Positions 10,267-21,967 of a stretch of 64,000 nt of DNA are shown here, piece after piece. The position numbers and the translations under genes were made by a program. Origin of the DNA: Plasmopara viticola (Eukaryota; Oomycota; Peronosporomycetes; Peronosporales; Peronosporaceae); contig MBPM02000014.1 of assembly GCA_001695595.3 (NCBI GenBank), forward strand, positions 620,001-684,000. Reading direction: 5' to 3'. The notes below the pieces were generated by a model. The model searched no databases. It saw only the letters and a program-made list of their open reading frames with translations, and was not told the origin of the DNA. The stretch's first letter is position 1; every line of letters starts with the position of its first letter.

Positions 10267-12461
10267 GGATAGATAAGGCGGGTCTTTATACTTGGCGACC
10301 TATCTTAAACCAGTATAAAAATTCTCATACAGTAAGCGCGACGGTCACTGGATGTCCTAATAGTGATGCAAAGGATCTTGTTGCAGTTTCTCGGGTGCAC
10401 TAGATCAACGGTGAAACTACGCTCGCCATTAGACTTCCACTTTAAATCAGTTAATGAGCACTCATACTCGTCAGCTTCATAGTTGTTTGCGATTGTTGCT
10501 ATACAGGCACACTGAGCCCTCACCTAGGTACGTCTTTGACCCCGTTATCCACCGATCTGGGAATGAGGTACTTGATAACTGTCAATCCATTGTAGGTTTT
10601 GTAGAGGGTCCTGTTAATGAGACTGTAATTGGATCATACGCGATCTGAATGCTATACTTCCTTGATTTCGATAGTTGAAATTAGTCTTAGTATTCAAATT
10701 AAGCATCGCTCACGTGATCCCACATTTTTATTTAAAATCGTGGGTGCTTAAATACATTACAATCACTTTTGAGCATTGATAGTCTAATTAGAATATGCAC
10801 TACTGGCTCCTCAATACAAGACGCTGTATATGCTCAATACATCTCTTAATTAATATATCGCAACATAGAAGTAACACCAAGTGCGATTCACATCGGGTAC
10901 GTCCCCATTAACACGAAAAGCAATCTCTTATGGCCGTTTGTATCCTATGGCTTGAGTAATTTGCAATCAAGAAAGCATCCTTACTTACAGCGGCCAACAC
11001 ATTCAATTAATTTATCAGCCTAGCTTTGCCAAGTAATCTTCAAATGTTGCGATCGATGTGTGATTGAGGTAACAATGATTATATTTATTGGCATTTCATT
11101 TTCACAAACAGCATAATTATTGTATACCTAGACGATTCGCCTCTGACATCAGCCGTGTCGGCGACTTGCAGCACTTCTCGGTCAAGAATTGGCATATTCG
11201 GATAACTTTGTATGCATACGAGTTTGTAGCAGTCGCAACGATGAATGTGTTAAGAGCTCAAAAATTGCAGATAATGTTTTTTAGCCCGTGCTGATAGGCG
11301 TGCTGAACAACCTCCAAACCTCGTTTTTATGTACTACTTCCGCGTGTACAGTGGTATGCTACAATAAGTTTATTGGATACGGATGCTATTAATTAGTTTT
11401 AGCGTGCTGATTATATGTAGATGATGTATACGATCGGAAATCTGATGACTAATATCGTCCCAGCTTGTCGCTTTTGCGTATTGAAAATATCATTAAAGAA
11501 AACTTTAACGTTTAACGCCACAATGTGCTCCTCGCACACGATCAGTTGTACCGCGTACGTCACGTTCCGTGTAAGAGTCCTGCTTGGATGTCAGAATGAA
11601 ACACCAAAGCTCGAGCCTGAAAAGTATGATGAGGTCGTATTAAAATGTCACCTTCGTTTACTATTGCTCCGGTACAAAATGCAGGTGGTGCGGTTTTCGC
11701 CACGAGTCGTATCTACATATTGCAACTAAAATGCGTTATGTCTATCAGTATACTCGCTGAAGCTTGCTTATTTTAATAATAATTGTACGGGTACTGGATT
11801 TAAATTGCAGCGGGAGTGATAAGACTTCGCCGCCAGTTGCCAAGAATGAGTCATCCGGTGTGTAGCATGTGCTAAAGGCATACAATTCTTGACTGCGTCG
11901 GTCACGCAGATTCCATTTACCGCGGGATCTCCTTTGCAACATATAAAGAAACAAGGATGTAGTAGCGCACCTACCTACTCTAATCGTGTAGTGACTGTTA
12001 TTGCATGCAGTGTTTACTAAATTCACTGCTTACAAAAAAAATGCAATTTTCGACACCCCGGACCATTTTTTGCCGTTTTAAAAATATGTTCTTCCGCCAA
12101 GTACTGGCAAAGTCATAAGGTGGTATTGGCCAAAAATTGACCGAAGCTCATGGAAATTTCAAACGAGCCGTTTGGAGTTTCTTTTCGGAAGCGCAAGGTA
12201 GTAGTGACGTGTATGAAACGACCAGTTCCAATGTCGACACAAGCAAGGTTTCATAGCCCCTAATTGTTGCAACTGTGACCGCTCGCACTAACCTCTGCAC
12301 TGGCGCTATAAAAATACTAATAATTAAGTGACGCAACTATCCACTCGGACAACTAAGAAAGTCAATGGGTGCTTTTGTCGCGTTGCTTATATTTAGTTTT
12401 ATTTGCGTTGTATCTAAACTCGCGGCGGCTCACACAAGGCAACCAGAAGTGTCGCGACACG
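10267..12461. other. Intergenic, nothing recognised
   Basis: About 2.2 kb upstream of the MAP kinase gene. Open frames are short and lack family motifs. The last ~200 bp presumably hold the kinase promoter; I saw no motif I can defend. Confidence 0.55.
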
Positions 12462-13963
12462 ATGGCCAGCTTCACGCCAACCGGACCTGCTTCCTCCTCC
12501 CCGCTACTACCTGTCGGATCCTCGCTCCTTGACGCCGCAAAGACTTTATCAGCGAAGAGATTCCCAAGCGTTGACGAAGTCGGTCAAACTCTTGGAACTG
12601 TCGCTCCTGTGAGCGCCTGTGGTGCAGTGAGCTCTACTAGCAAAGCAAGCTCAAGTACTACCGTGGTTGCTGCTCCCGCCCGCCCAGGAACGTACTCATT
12701 TGTCGTAGCAGGAACGAATTTTCAAATCGATAAAAAGTACAAACTTGTCAAAGTTATTGGTCGTGGGGCCTATGGTGTTGTCGTGTAAGCAAACCTGTCG
12801 TACTTCGTGCCTTTGTATTTTTGTGACATGCATGTTTTGCTTCACAGTTCGGCGGAAAATACCGAAACAAAGGAAAAAGTGGCCGTCAAAAAGATCTCGA
12901 GAGCCTTTGAAGACCTGGTTGACGCCAAGCGCATTTTACGCGAAATTAAGCTCTTGCAGCATTTTGACCACGAAAATGTCATAACAATTGTGGATTTGTT
13001 ACCACCGCCGTCTTTGGCACAGTTCGAAGATGTTTACATTATCGCTGATCTCATGGAAACTGACTTGCATCGAATTATCTATTCAAGGCAGCCACTCACT
13101 GATGATCACGTGCAGTATTTTTTGTACCAGATTTTAAGAGCGCTCAAGTACATTCACTCAGCAAATGTCCTCCACCGAGATTTAAAGCCGTCAAATCTGT
13201 TGTTGAACTCGAATTGTGACTTAAAAGTATGCGACTTTGGCTTATCACGAGGTGTTGCTCCCGAGGAAGACAATATGGAGTTAACGGAGTATGTAGTCAC
13301 GCGCTGGTACCGCGCGCCAGAGATCATGCTTTCCTCGAGAGAGTACACCAAGGCGATCGATATTTGGTCCACTGGGTGCATATTTGCAGAATTACTTGGT
13401 CGAACGCCACTTTTCCCAGGTGACGATTACATTCATCAACTACAAATCATTTGCGACAAGATTGGAACTCCTTGTGAAGAGGACTTGCACTTTGTTGTCA
13501 GTGAACGAGCGAAACGCTTTATGAAAAGCCAACCCATGAGACCTGGTGTGCCATTTGGTAAATTGTTTCCTAAAGCTTCACCCGAGGCTCTTGATCTGCT
13601 GCAACGCATGCTTGTCTTCGACCCAGCAAAGCGAATTTCGGTCGAAGAAGCTCTAGGGCACCCGTACATGGCATCCCTGCACAATTTAGAGGATGAGCCT
13701 GTGGCTGACAGCTGCTTTAGCTTTGATTTTGAAAAAGAAGATTTGACGGAATCTCGGCTCAAAGAGCTCATCTTTGAGTGTGTCTGCTTGTTAAAGTTTT
13801 TATTTGTCACGTTTCTGACAGTGGTGTAAATTTCATTTGTAGGGAGATTTTAAAAATTCACCCGGATGCACTACGCAGCATTAAATTGCCTCACGAAGGA
13901 GAAAGCAGTCCTCCGACTGAGCATATACTCAGCCCAAGGTATTGTCGCTTCTTGGCATCCTGA
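12462..13963 (+). CDS. ERK-type mitogen-activated protein kinase (TEY loop)
   Basis: Exons 12462-12784, 12848-13777 and 13843-13963 give 457 aa. A Ser/Ala-rich tail of ~90 residues precedes the kinase domain (~93-385). Visible motifs: glycine loop GRGAYGVV (~100-107), VAVKK with the ATP-binding Lys (~122), HRDLKPSN (~217-224), DFG (~237-239), activation loop TEY (~254-256) followed by [10 protein letters not shown], and a C-terminal acidic region before [12 protein letters not shown] typical of MAPK docking. TEY marks ERK-like kinases activated by dual Thr/Tyr phosphorylation. I chose the ATG at 12462 (MASFTPT); the frame stays open upstream, so a longer N-terminus is possible. The 3' end is also open: splicing from 13938 to an acceptor before 14007 would replace the last residues with a different short tail. 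It converges on DPH1. Confidence 0.92.
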
Positions 13964-14151
13964 AATGTTCATTTTTGCTAAAAAAATTGCTATCGCTTGT
14001 TGTAGCACGACAAGCTCGCAGAATTAATTAATCAGTTCTGAACAAGTGCATATCATTATTAGGAAAAAACAACCAACTTTAAGGAAATATGACAATATTA
14101 TTTGACAAACAAGCAAAAACGAGTTCCAGAAGCGAAAGAGAATGTGAAACC

Positions 14152-15899
14152 TCACTCAACATTTTTTTTGCGATCGTTATAATTAGTCCAGGGTCCACTT
14201 CCTTTGGCGTAAAAATCCATCGGATACGAGCCTTCTTTCCACTGTACTTGTCCAAGGCAGACTTCTGCCTCGTATGAAGTAAGCAGCGGCTGCGCCAAAA
14301 TATGAAACAGCAATATTTCAAGATGCTGCTTTGCAAAAAAGCAAAAAAAACTAACCTTTGGGAATGCGTATCCCCAATCGATCGAAAGACGAGGACACGC
14401 AATCTGAATCCAAGCGTCAACATCTTTAAACCGTGCAAGCTAATTCGTCGACGATACAAAGTAATATTAGTGCAAGAGACTTCAGATTGATGTAGAGTAG
14501 GTATTTTTTACCTTGTCAGGAAAAAGCTCCGACAACAGAAGCACAAAGTACTCTTTGCCGCTCTGCTCTAAAATCTGTTTCACGTGGTCTAAAATCAGCG
14601 GATTGCCCTGGCGTCCAAGCGTTCCGAGCACAATGCCGAATTTCTTGGCCTTCTTAGCCTGGTCTATTGCGGCACGACGAACTTCCATCATTTGCGGAAA
14701 ATCATACTTTTCGATACTCAACACCTTTGAATATGGGTCATAGCGATACGCCTTCAGATTTGGATTCCTGATCATAGCTGACTGGAAAAGAGTAGATCAG
14801 ATGCAAGTGTTAGTGCGAGCAGATATTAAATGACGCTTGAAACAATTAGATTGAGACCTCGAGATGAAAACGGCCGTCCGCAATAAACACGAGAGCATCG
14901 ACCCCCTCAATGACAGGAGATGTGCAGCCCAAAACCTCTCCAGGAGACAGCGGTTTAACTTGTGGCACCACTAAACTTTTAAAGTACTCCTCTAGTTTCG
15001 AAGTCACCAGGTGGATCGAGCTACTGAATTGGATTGTCCCCATTAAAGCAAGCTAAAAAATCAACAGTTTTTTGCAAAGTCAACACCAATTGTGAGTTGA
15101 CGAACGAGCAAATTGTCGTCGTACCTTCGTTTCCGTTGAAAATGTCAGCTTCATACAATCAATAAGCTGCATCCGTATGCAAAACAATAATATCAAGTCT
15201 CGTAAATGACAAGAAAATGCTTAAATGATAATGCTACGAACATGGTCAATGTCAATGGCAATGTCCACAAACACGTAAAGCATCTTGATCGACGTGACAT
15301 CAATTGGCACAAGACAGCTATGACCGTAATGAACCATAAAGTCAGCACCTAGTGCAAGTGCACTGAGGTCATCCACGCAACAAGCGCCGTACGTCACCTG
15401 TAGCATCATAAACATACGCCTATTATTATTATTATTAAGGCACACTTTCCATCGAGCATCAAAGCAAATGATTGTACGTCGCCTAGAATGATGCTGTCGG
15501 CACCTGTGAACCGCTCGATAATATCCGAGATGACGCAGGAATAGAGCAATAGTCCTTCAGGAAATTGCAGAGCCACACGTTTGCTGCCGGCCTGACGGAT
15601 GCGCCACACAGTCTTGCGAATTTCAAAATTGTAGTTCCACGGTAGCTGCTCAATGGCCTTTGTCAATTCTGAGTCCTTTGTGATCTCTTCTGGTATTTGA
15701 TTGGCCATGCGCCGTTTCAATACAGCAGGTGACATTTTTCGCTTAATCCTTACACTGCGACCAAGCTCCGCGAGCTGCCGCGAGTCGCACCTACCCAAAC
15801 TCCTTTATTAGATAAATGCGAATGGTACTTGCAGTAAGAGAGTGTGTACCCGTTGTCCTGGCCAGAGAAGCGTAGCGGTTCTGCGGTAGACGTGCTCAT
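14152..15899 (-). CDS. DPH1: Diphthamide synthase subunit 1 (radical 3-amino-3-carboxypropyl transferase)
   Basis: Eight exons on the minus strand, in order: 15850-15899, 15478-15790, 15242-15397, 15125-15166, 14858-15052, 14512-14781, 14356-14439 and 14152-14289. They join in phase into 415 aa, with introns of 59-80 nt. With DPH2, this [4Fe-4S] enzyme moves the aminocarboxypropyl group of S-adenosylmethionine onto a His of elongation factor 2, the first step of diphthamide synthesis in the cytosol. Diagnostic stretches: [102 protein letters not shown] and YPMDFYA. The three cluster cysteines are at ~127/128, ~230 and ~357. The second intron contains an (ATT)n run near 15421-15437. The ATG at 15899 is the first giving a family-like N-terminus; the frame is open to an earlier ATG at 15980. 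Confidence 0.93.
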
Positions 15900-18800
15900 A
15901 CCCACTGTTTCGACTATCTTCATTTGTTGAAAACCAATCGCTATAACTCGTTCCTTTTTTCGTGCAAGGAAAATGGCCAATTAAAAGGCCGAGTGATCAT
16001 TTAGAAGTGTCATTTTGGCCACTTAACAAGTCGTGCGTGCCTAAAATTCTTGATCGAGGTCTCAACTTGGCCATGGAAGCGCTGGACGCTAAATAAACTT
16101 TTATTTGATCATGACTCAATGTCACATTAGCATCAGATCGTTTGACATGATCGCCGGCTCGATCTTAAATGTCGACATCGTATACCATAGTTCTGTAAAG
16201 ATAAAGATTGTGCTCTTTGAAGCAGTTTGTAAAGGTCCATCCTTTTTCATTAATCGCAACAATGCCTATATCCAGTGGTCTTTGCTTGATTTAATGTAAT
16301 ATACCCCGCCGACAATTTGACTTTTTGTATCTTAATATTGCTTTAATTAATATGCCCTATCATCTAACTCGTTTAATTACGCTGTCGTGGTTATACGTTT
16401 ATTTTCAATGTCGAAGTTCGATTATCGCACGTGGTGTCTTAGGCTCGATCAAGGCATTTGAATACGTCAGCGGAGCGATGGCTTATGAGGTATTGAGCTT
16501 GGCTCTAATATCTCATCAGAGGGATCACAGCTCACACTGACCTCCGTCGTCAATAAAGGCGGAGAAGTAAAGTGACTTCAAATAAAGGATTGTATCTTGT
16601 TGTTCTTGATTGCAAAATTATTTCCAGTCTTACAAGGAGAAGCTCGGTCGCATTCTGCTTATATAAGCATCGTCGTCGGTGATTTTGGCTTTTAATACCG
16701 CGATCTTTTCAATTAAACTTGATTCTAATATCTCCGTCATCCAGAAATATATGATGGAATTGAATGATTTGGGTACGCTTATCGCTATGGTAAATTTGGT
16801 GTTGCAAATATGCAAGTTTTATGTCACACTCTGTCCTGGGCTGCAAAACAACGAAGAGAATCCTAGCGTTACCGAAAGTTTCATCTTGTGTACCCATTGA
16901 CAAACATATCCGGTGCCTCCGATGCTTATTGTGTTGATCAATTCCGTCTTTTCGGAACATGAAGACACCGTAATTTTTTTTAGGTTCACTCTGTGTACGT
17001 AGCCAAATCAGTCGTGTTGTATATACTTCTTTCTATCTTGCGTGTGTCTGTCAGTTTCAATTTCTTGACTGCTTTCCATGACAGACAAAATTGATTGAAA
17101 GCCATCACGCATCGAGACAAGCTGAGTTTCGAGCCGACGTGACTTTGTGAAGCGTAACGTATGAAGTGTGAAGACCAAACATATTTCCCACCACTAGATT
17201 ATCAGCAACATGTGCAATTTGAGGATAAGAATGTATGTTAGAGACTTTTTGTTCGTAACGTAATGTCCTTTCCTCCCTTTGGGCCACTTGCTAACCTAAC
17301 TTATTTTTTAAATAAGTGCTCAAGCCTTTTCTGAAAGTAACTCCATAATAATTTTAAGATTGTTGTGCAACGACTAGCCATGTTGTAGCCTCTACTTGAG
17401 TAGGAAGCTTGTGTGTTTGCACAAATTGGCTCTTAAGGAAATGCCAAGCTTGACGGGATTACCCTTAGCTAAGTTCAGTATGTACACCCTGCTGACCTGA
17501 CATGTAGTTCACAAACGACTATATACGTGCGAGTGTTTGGCTGAAGTTTTTTCTGTGCTGCATGATGAAAAACGTTGAAGAAGTCTACTAGCATTGTGAA
17601 CAGTGCTCGGAGACAAATGATTTTATTCCAATCGACAATTACATTACTTGTCTGTCCAATTGCGCTGCTGGTATTGAAGATAATTATTGTTATTTTTTAT
17701 TATAAAAGGCGATGGTATAGCAGTGATTTGGTTCGTTGAAGGTAAATCTTGGTAAGTTGGCTGCCAATTCACCGTAAGAATATGAAAATGCGCGATATTG
17801 AAAACATGTAGCCATCTGCTGGCCAGCAGCTTAAGGTCAGACTTCTACTCATGGGCATGGCTGACATCTATATGAATCGTACACTTCAATTGACCCTTGC
17901 CTTGTACGTCATTTGCCCATTTCTCTTGACCCTACATTAGAAATCGTCATCCTCCAGGTGTACACGGAACACGTCCTTCAGGCCGCGATCTTAAGCAGGC
18001 CTTGCATAAAGTGATTTCAACCTCGTGTAAAACACCTTGTTTGAAAAAAATGATTTTTGGGCGGTTTACAACTTTCGTTACCCTGGCGGGCTGCAAGGAC
18101 ACATGACGTATGTTGTACACATACTCGAAAGGCAACGATTTCTGGGTTACCTTACACACCCGAAGAGAAACGGCGCCTCTCGTATGGCATTACACATTAG
18201 CGACTATTGAAATGCTTGTCTTTCGATTTCTATGTCGGCAGCTTCTCGATGTGATTTTCACAATTATATAGATCTGTTAGATTGAATGCAGAATATCTCT
18301 TCTTCCATCCCTTTGATAGTCCTCAAGCTGTCAGCCATTGTGTGGTATCCGCGCTTTGGATAAGGTCACTGACGAAACTGACCACGTTACGTTATAATGA
18401 AAGCGAAGCAACAGTCATCCTCCAGCTTTGTATCTCTTTGCTTCGAGAAAGTATATGCTCACATATCGTGCCATCGCTCTAAGCTTAGATCAAGTACGAG
18501 TTGCGTTTCTCTATCTGCCAGGACCCAAATATTAGCATTCGTTTGAGCACAAAGATCTTATACCTTCAGATGTTAGCTAAATGATATTAGGTTGATCGCT
18601 AAGCGATATGCTTTGGGAAGCTCCTACACATTTCTGTAAGCATTGCGATGTATATGATTTACATTAGCAGTAGTTTTCGGACCATGCATTGCATTTCTGT
18701 CAGCCCTAACTGCCTATTTATAGAATTTAAAGAATCGGCGTGTCTGTCATCTTGCCCCGTAACAATTACGAAGTTTTGCTTCTTCTGTTGACTAGTCGTT

Positions 18801-20072
18801 CTTAGTCTTTGAGAAACCAATGAGTCTTCACCGCCTCGAAGCGAGACAAAGATCTAGCTCGTTGAACCTGGCACCGATCATGTTCCCCTGCTTGCAACAG
18901 CCAAACAGCGGGTGTTGCTTTAGTCGGAAATTCTAAGTCCGAAGCCCTGAATGGAAGTTTCTCTGGAGTTGTCATCCGGATTGTGGCTGAACTCCTGTAG
19001 AGCGGCTTGAATAAAGCCATTGCAAGCACTCGAAGAAGCCGCATGTGACGTGTGAACTCTTAGGTCATCCATTAAAGCAGACACTTTGACTTTGTCGAGG
19101 AGTGGCACTCAGTAAGGAAGGCCGTTACCTGTCGTAATTCAAAAAAGCTTTTTTTTAACTTGCGCCATTCTTGCTTGCAAATAAAACGGGAGTACTAGAA
19201 AGCTCAAAGCTTTTCGAAAGGAGCACTTTTCTCGTGTTTTTTGTCTTCATGGAACGAAGCACTTCGGCGACGTAAGCTCACGAGTGAACGGCTACTTTTT
19301 GCTCGGTTTACAAGGTACGAGGTGCGTTGCGTGACAGCAATGAGATAGTAGCCGCTTTCGTAGCCACCTTAATCGTATTGATCTAGGATATAAGGTTTAC
19401 TTTTATTTCTTAATCGAAGGCAACTTATGCTTCATTGGCTTTGACCCCTCCCCTCAATCGTTGTTAGATTCATTTATTTTTTCCTTCGCGGTTTAAGCCA
19501 GACAATCTGCCGCGAGGACGCGTCGTTAAGATTAACGATCTTTCGGTGAAGAGTTTCGTAATTTTTGGCATTAAAAAACCCGGCAAATCACAGACTACAA
19601 TCTTGGTAAACGACTAATTGCATCATTCCTTTTAATAAGGGTAAAGATTACAGGGCCAAGCTATAATCATGTAAGGCACTCGCGTATTTGCGTACCATTC
19701 GGCAAATGTGTGCCGGTTTCTAATATCCTTCAGTAAAGGCAGGCATGTCATGGTGCGGAATAGTCCAGGTACCAATTCTCATGATCCCAGCTGGTGATCT
19801 TACCAGACACCTACCAGTCATCTATCTTCAAGCGTTATTGAATCTCATGTTCTAAGTAATCTAATCTGGCCTCCAGCAGTTAGCAAATCCTACAAGAAAG
19901 ACTCTCCTTTATGATGATGCGAACATTCCTTTTGTTTGCTAGTTAGGCTATTTAAGCATGTACGTACATGCAGTTGGTTTGGTCCCAATGCCTTCTCTAT
20001 ACAACTACACTATGACAAGCGGGAAAGCAAAGCAACGAAGAAGAGCACGCCACACGGAAACCTGGCCCTGTA
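15900..20072. other. Gene-poor desert
   Basis: About 4.2 kb with short, unconvincing frames. Two overlapping minus-strand frames at 18802-19108 read as low-complexity-free protein (for example KVSALMDDLRVHTSHAASSS), but they are not in one frame and match nothing I know. The first ~100 bp upstream of 15900 presumably contain the DPH1 promoter. Confidence 0.55.
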
Positions 20073-21056
20073 TCAAGTGTAGCTCATCAGCTGGCACAAG
20101 AGCTCTTCGTCCTCCTTTTTGACAAAGCGGCCTTTTACGCGCAAGCGCGAATTCGCAAAGTTCTTGCGGACATCATAGTCCACTTTCTTGGCCCACACTC
20201 GTCGCTTGCGTTTTTCTAAGAAACGATCGATACGTTTTCGCCGGGCGTCCGGTGAGTAGCTGCCGATATACTTGCCCTCCGACGAAGATAGAGTGCAATC
20301 CCTGCGCTGGTCGCTCTCATTGGCAGCCGAAATTTCCATGCGAATAAACTCCTCGAGTTGTTGACGACCGAGACCGCCATACTCGCTTCCATCGGACGAG
20401 CACACGGAGGCAAGACGTACACGCTGTTTGTACTCACTGTCGTACCACGTGCCGTCATCTTCAACACCCGTAGGGCTACAGTCGCGGCCCAGAAATGATT
20501 TGTCTTCCTGCACGCGCGACAGACTGCTCGATTTGTACTTCTTACCGCACGATGACGAATGGTCGCGATATCTCGTGCTGTTACTGTTAGCACCACCCCG
20601 CATAGGAATAGAAATGGGCTTGCTGTTAGATGTCGAGTAGATGTCGTTGCCATCTTGCTTACTGGCTGCGGCAGCAACGAGGCCGTCAAAAGACGAGCGG
20701 TATATAGGGCATGTCTGGCGATTAGAACATTCATCACTGGCTTCTCCAGATTCCATGTCCACATCGCTGCTGCTGCTGTCGTCCTCACGACCAGGGATCA
20801 TGGACGTGAGAGGACGCTCTTGGATCCTGTGTGCCAAAAGTGCCATAGCAGAGCTGTATGATTCAGCAAGCGGTTGCATATAGCTAGACGATGGCATCGA
20901 GCCAACAACACCCGCATCAAAGGCTGCAAAGCCGCGCTTTTTGCCTGTCTGCCATGATGACAGCGCTTCAGACGCGTGCAGCGGGTTATCGAAAAAGTTG
21001 CGCTCGTCAGGCGCCGACAGGCTCATAAGCGTCTCGGCCACTTCGGAATCGATCAT
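20073..21056 (-). CDS. CCT-motif (CONSTANS-like) nuclear protein
   Basis: A single-exon frame of 327 aa from the ATG complementing 21054-21056 (MIDSEVAETLMSLSAPDERN). The body is Ser-rich and acidic, with no other domain I recognise. The C-terminus carries a complete CCT motif (~272-317): RRKRIDRFLEKRKRRVW, then AKKVDYDVRKNFANSRLRVK and GRFVKKEDE. In plants the CCT motif gives nuclear localisation, NF-Y-type interaction and CCAAT-related DNA binding; a transcriptional role here is inference. There is no B-box or response-regulator receiver domain, unlike plant CONSTANS or TOC1. The frame stays open upstream of 21056 without an ATG, so an extra 5' exon is possible. It is divergent from the coiled-coil gene. 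Confidence 0.85.
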   Translation of the reverse strand: MIDSEVAETLMSLSAPDERNFFDNPLHASEALSSWQTGKKRGFAAFDAGVVGSMPSSSYMQPLAESYSSAMALLAHRIQERPLTSMIPGREDDSSSSDVDMESGEASDECSNRQTCPIYRSSFDGLVAAAASKQDGNDIYSTSNSKPISIPMRGGANSNSTRYRDHSSSCGKKYKSSSLSRVQEDKSFLGRDCSPTGVEDDGTWYDSEYKQRVRLASVCSSDGSEYGGLGRQQLEEFIRMEISAANESDQRRDCTLSSSEGKYIGSYSPDARRKRIDRFLEKRKRRVWAKKVDYDVRKNFANSRLRVKGRFVKKEDEELLCQLMSYT

Positions 21057-21967
21057 AATTGACTGGTGAGAACGGGTGGCTGTGGTAGTTCCTGCTGCGG
21101 CCAACGGCTTTGCTATTTGAGATCTGTGATCAATTCCTAGAGCCTGGGTCGTTACGATTCGACTTTTTGGAGAGTGGGCTGTTGTGTGGCTGCCGTCTCT
21201 GCGCCTCTTGGAGTTTAGGTCTCTGAAAGTTTGTCTCTGTCTCTGTATGATGAGGCCAGTTTTTACTCAATTGGTGTCAGTCAGGAAGCAAAATCTATTT
21301 GGTCATTGTATGCGCGCTAAGTTCAAGAGGGCGAGGGATTATAAAAAGCGCTCATAGCATCGAGCTGAAGCCACGGAGGGCCATTTAGTCGGGCATAGAG
21401 GTGATCACTGCCAACAAGTTGTAGACCATGGCGCACGTCGTGACGTAGTAATCGCAGCCTCTTCGTTTTGAGGCCTGAAGCGCAATTCCTAAACATCATT
21501 TTGCAATAGTTTTACACGCACCGAATTTGCACTTTACGCCGCCACCAAACCCGTGATCTGAGCGCAATGCGACCACACACTTTATCTTTGGCGCAAGTTC
21601 TTTGCAGATGCGCCAACTATCGACTGCGGACTCCACGCATGTGTGCCAAGTCGTTTATCGTCAAATTTGAACGGGCTGCCCAGTGCCTAAAAAAGCGAGA
21701 AAAAGCGCGATGTGCTATGGGTGATGGGATCCTTCGTTTGGTCGCTGCCAACGCTTAAACAGTACAGATAACGAAGCTGATGATTGCTGTGCTTTGCAGA
21801 TGCCATCAAGTAGGGGGTATCTAGCGCAAGTGCTAGCTTACTGGCCGCTTGCCTAGAATACCTTAAATCAACGCTTGGTGGTATCAAAAAACGCCTGCAT
21901 CAACCTTATTTTAGCCTCCGTTTAACAACATTTCGCCTAAACCTATGCAGCCGTAGTGCGAAACGCA
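21057..21967. other. Divergent intergenic region between CCT and coiled-coil genes
   Basis: About 0.9 kb between two start codons. It presumably contains both promoters and 5' UTRs. A short plus-strand frame at 21567-21758 has no support as a gene. Confidence 0.5.

Noticed and set aside
12365..12530. Upstream ATG giving a secretion-signal-like peptide before the MAP kinase
   Set aside because: It is out of frame with the kinase and stops quickly; at most an upstream ORF in the 5' UTR.
13436..13810. 124-aa minus-strand frame
   Set aside because: Antisense to the kinase domain, which has clear motifs on the plus strand.
20216..20788. 190-aa minus-strand frame
   Set aside because: Out-of-frame shadow of the CCT gene on the same strand; Ala/Thr/Arg-rich artefact composition and no domain.
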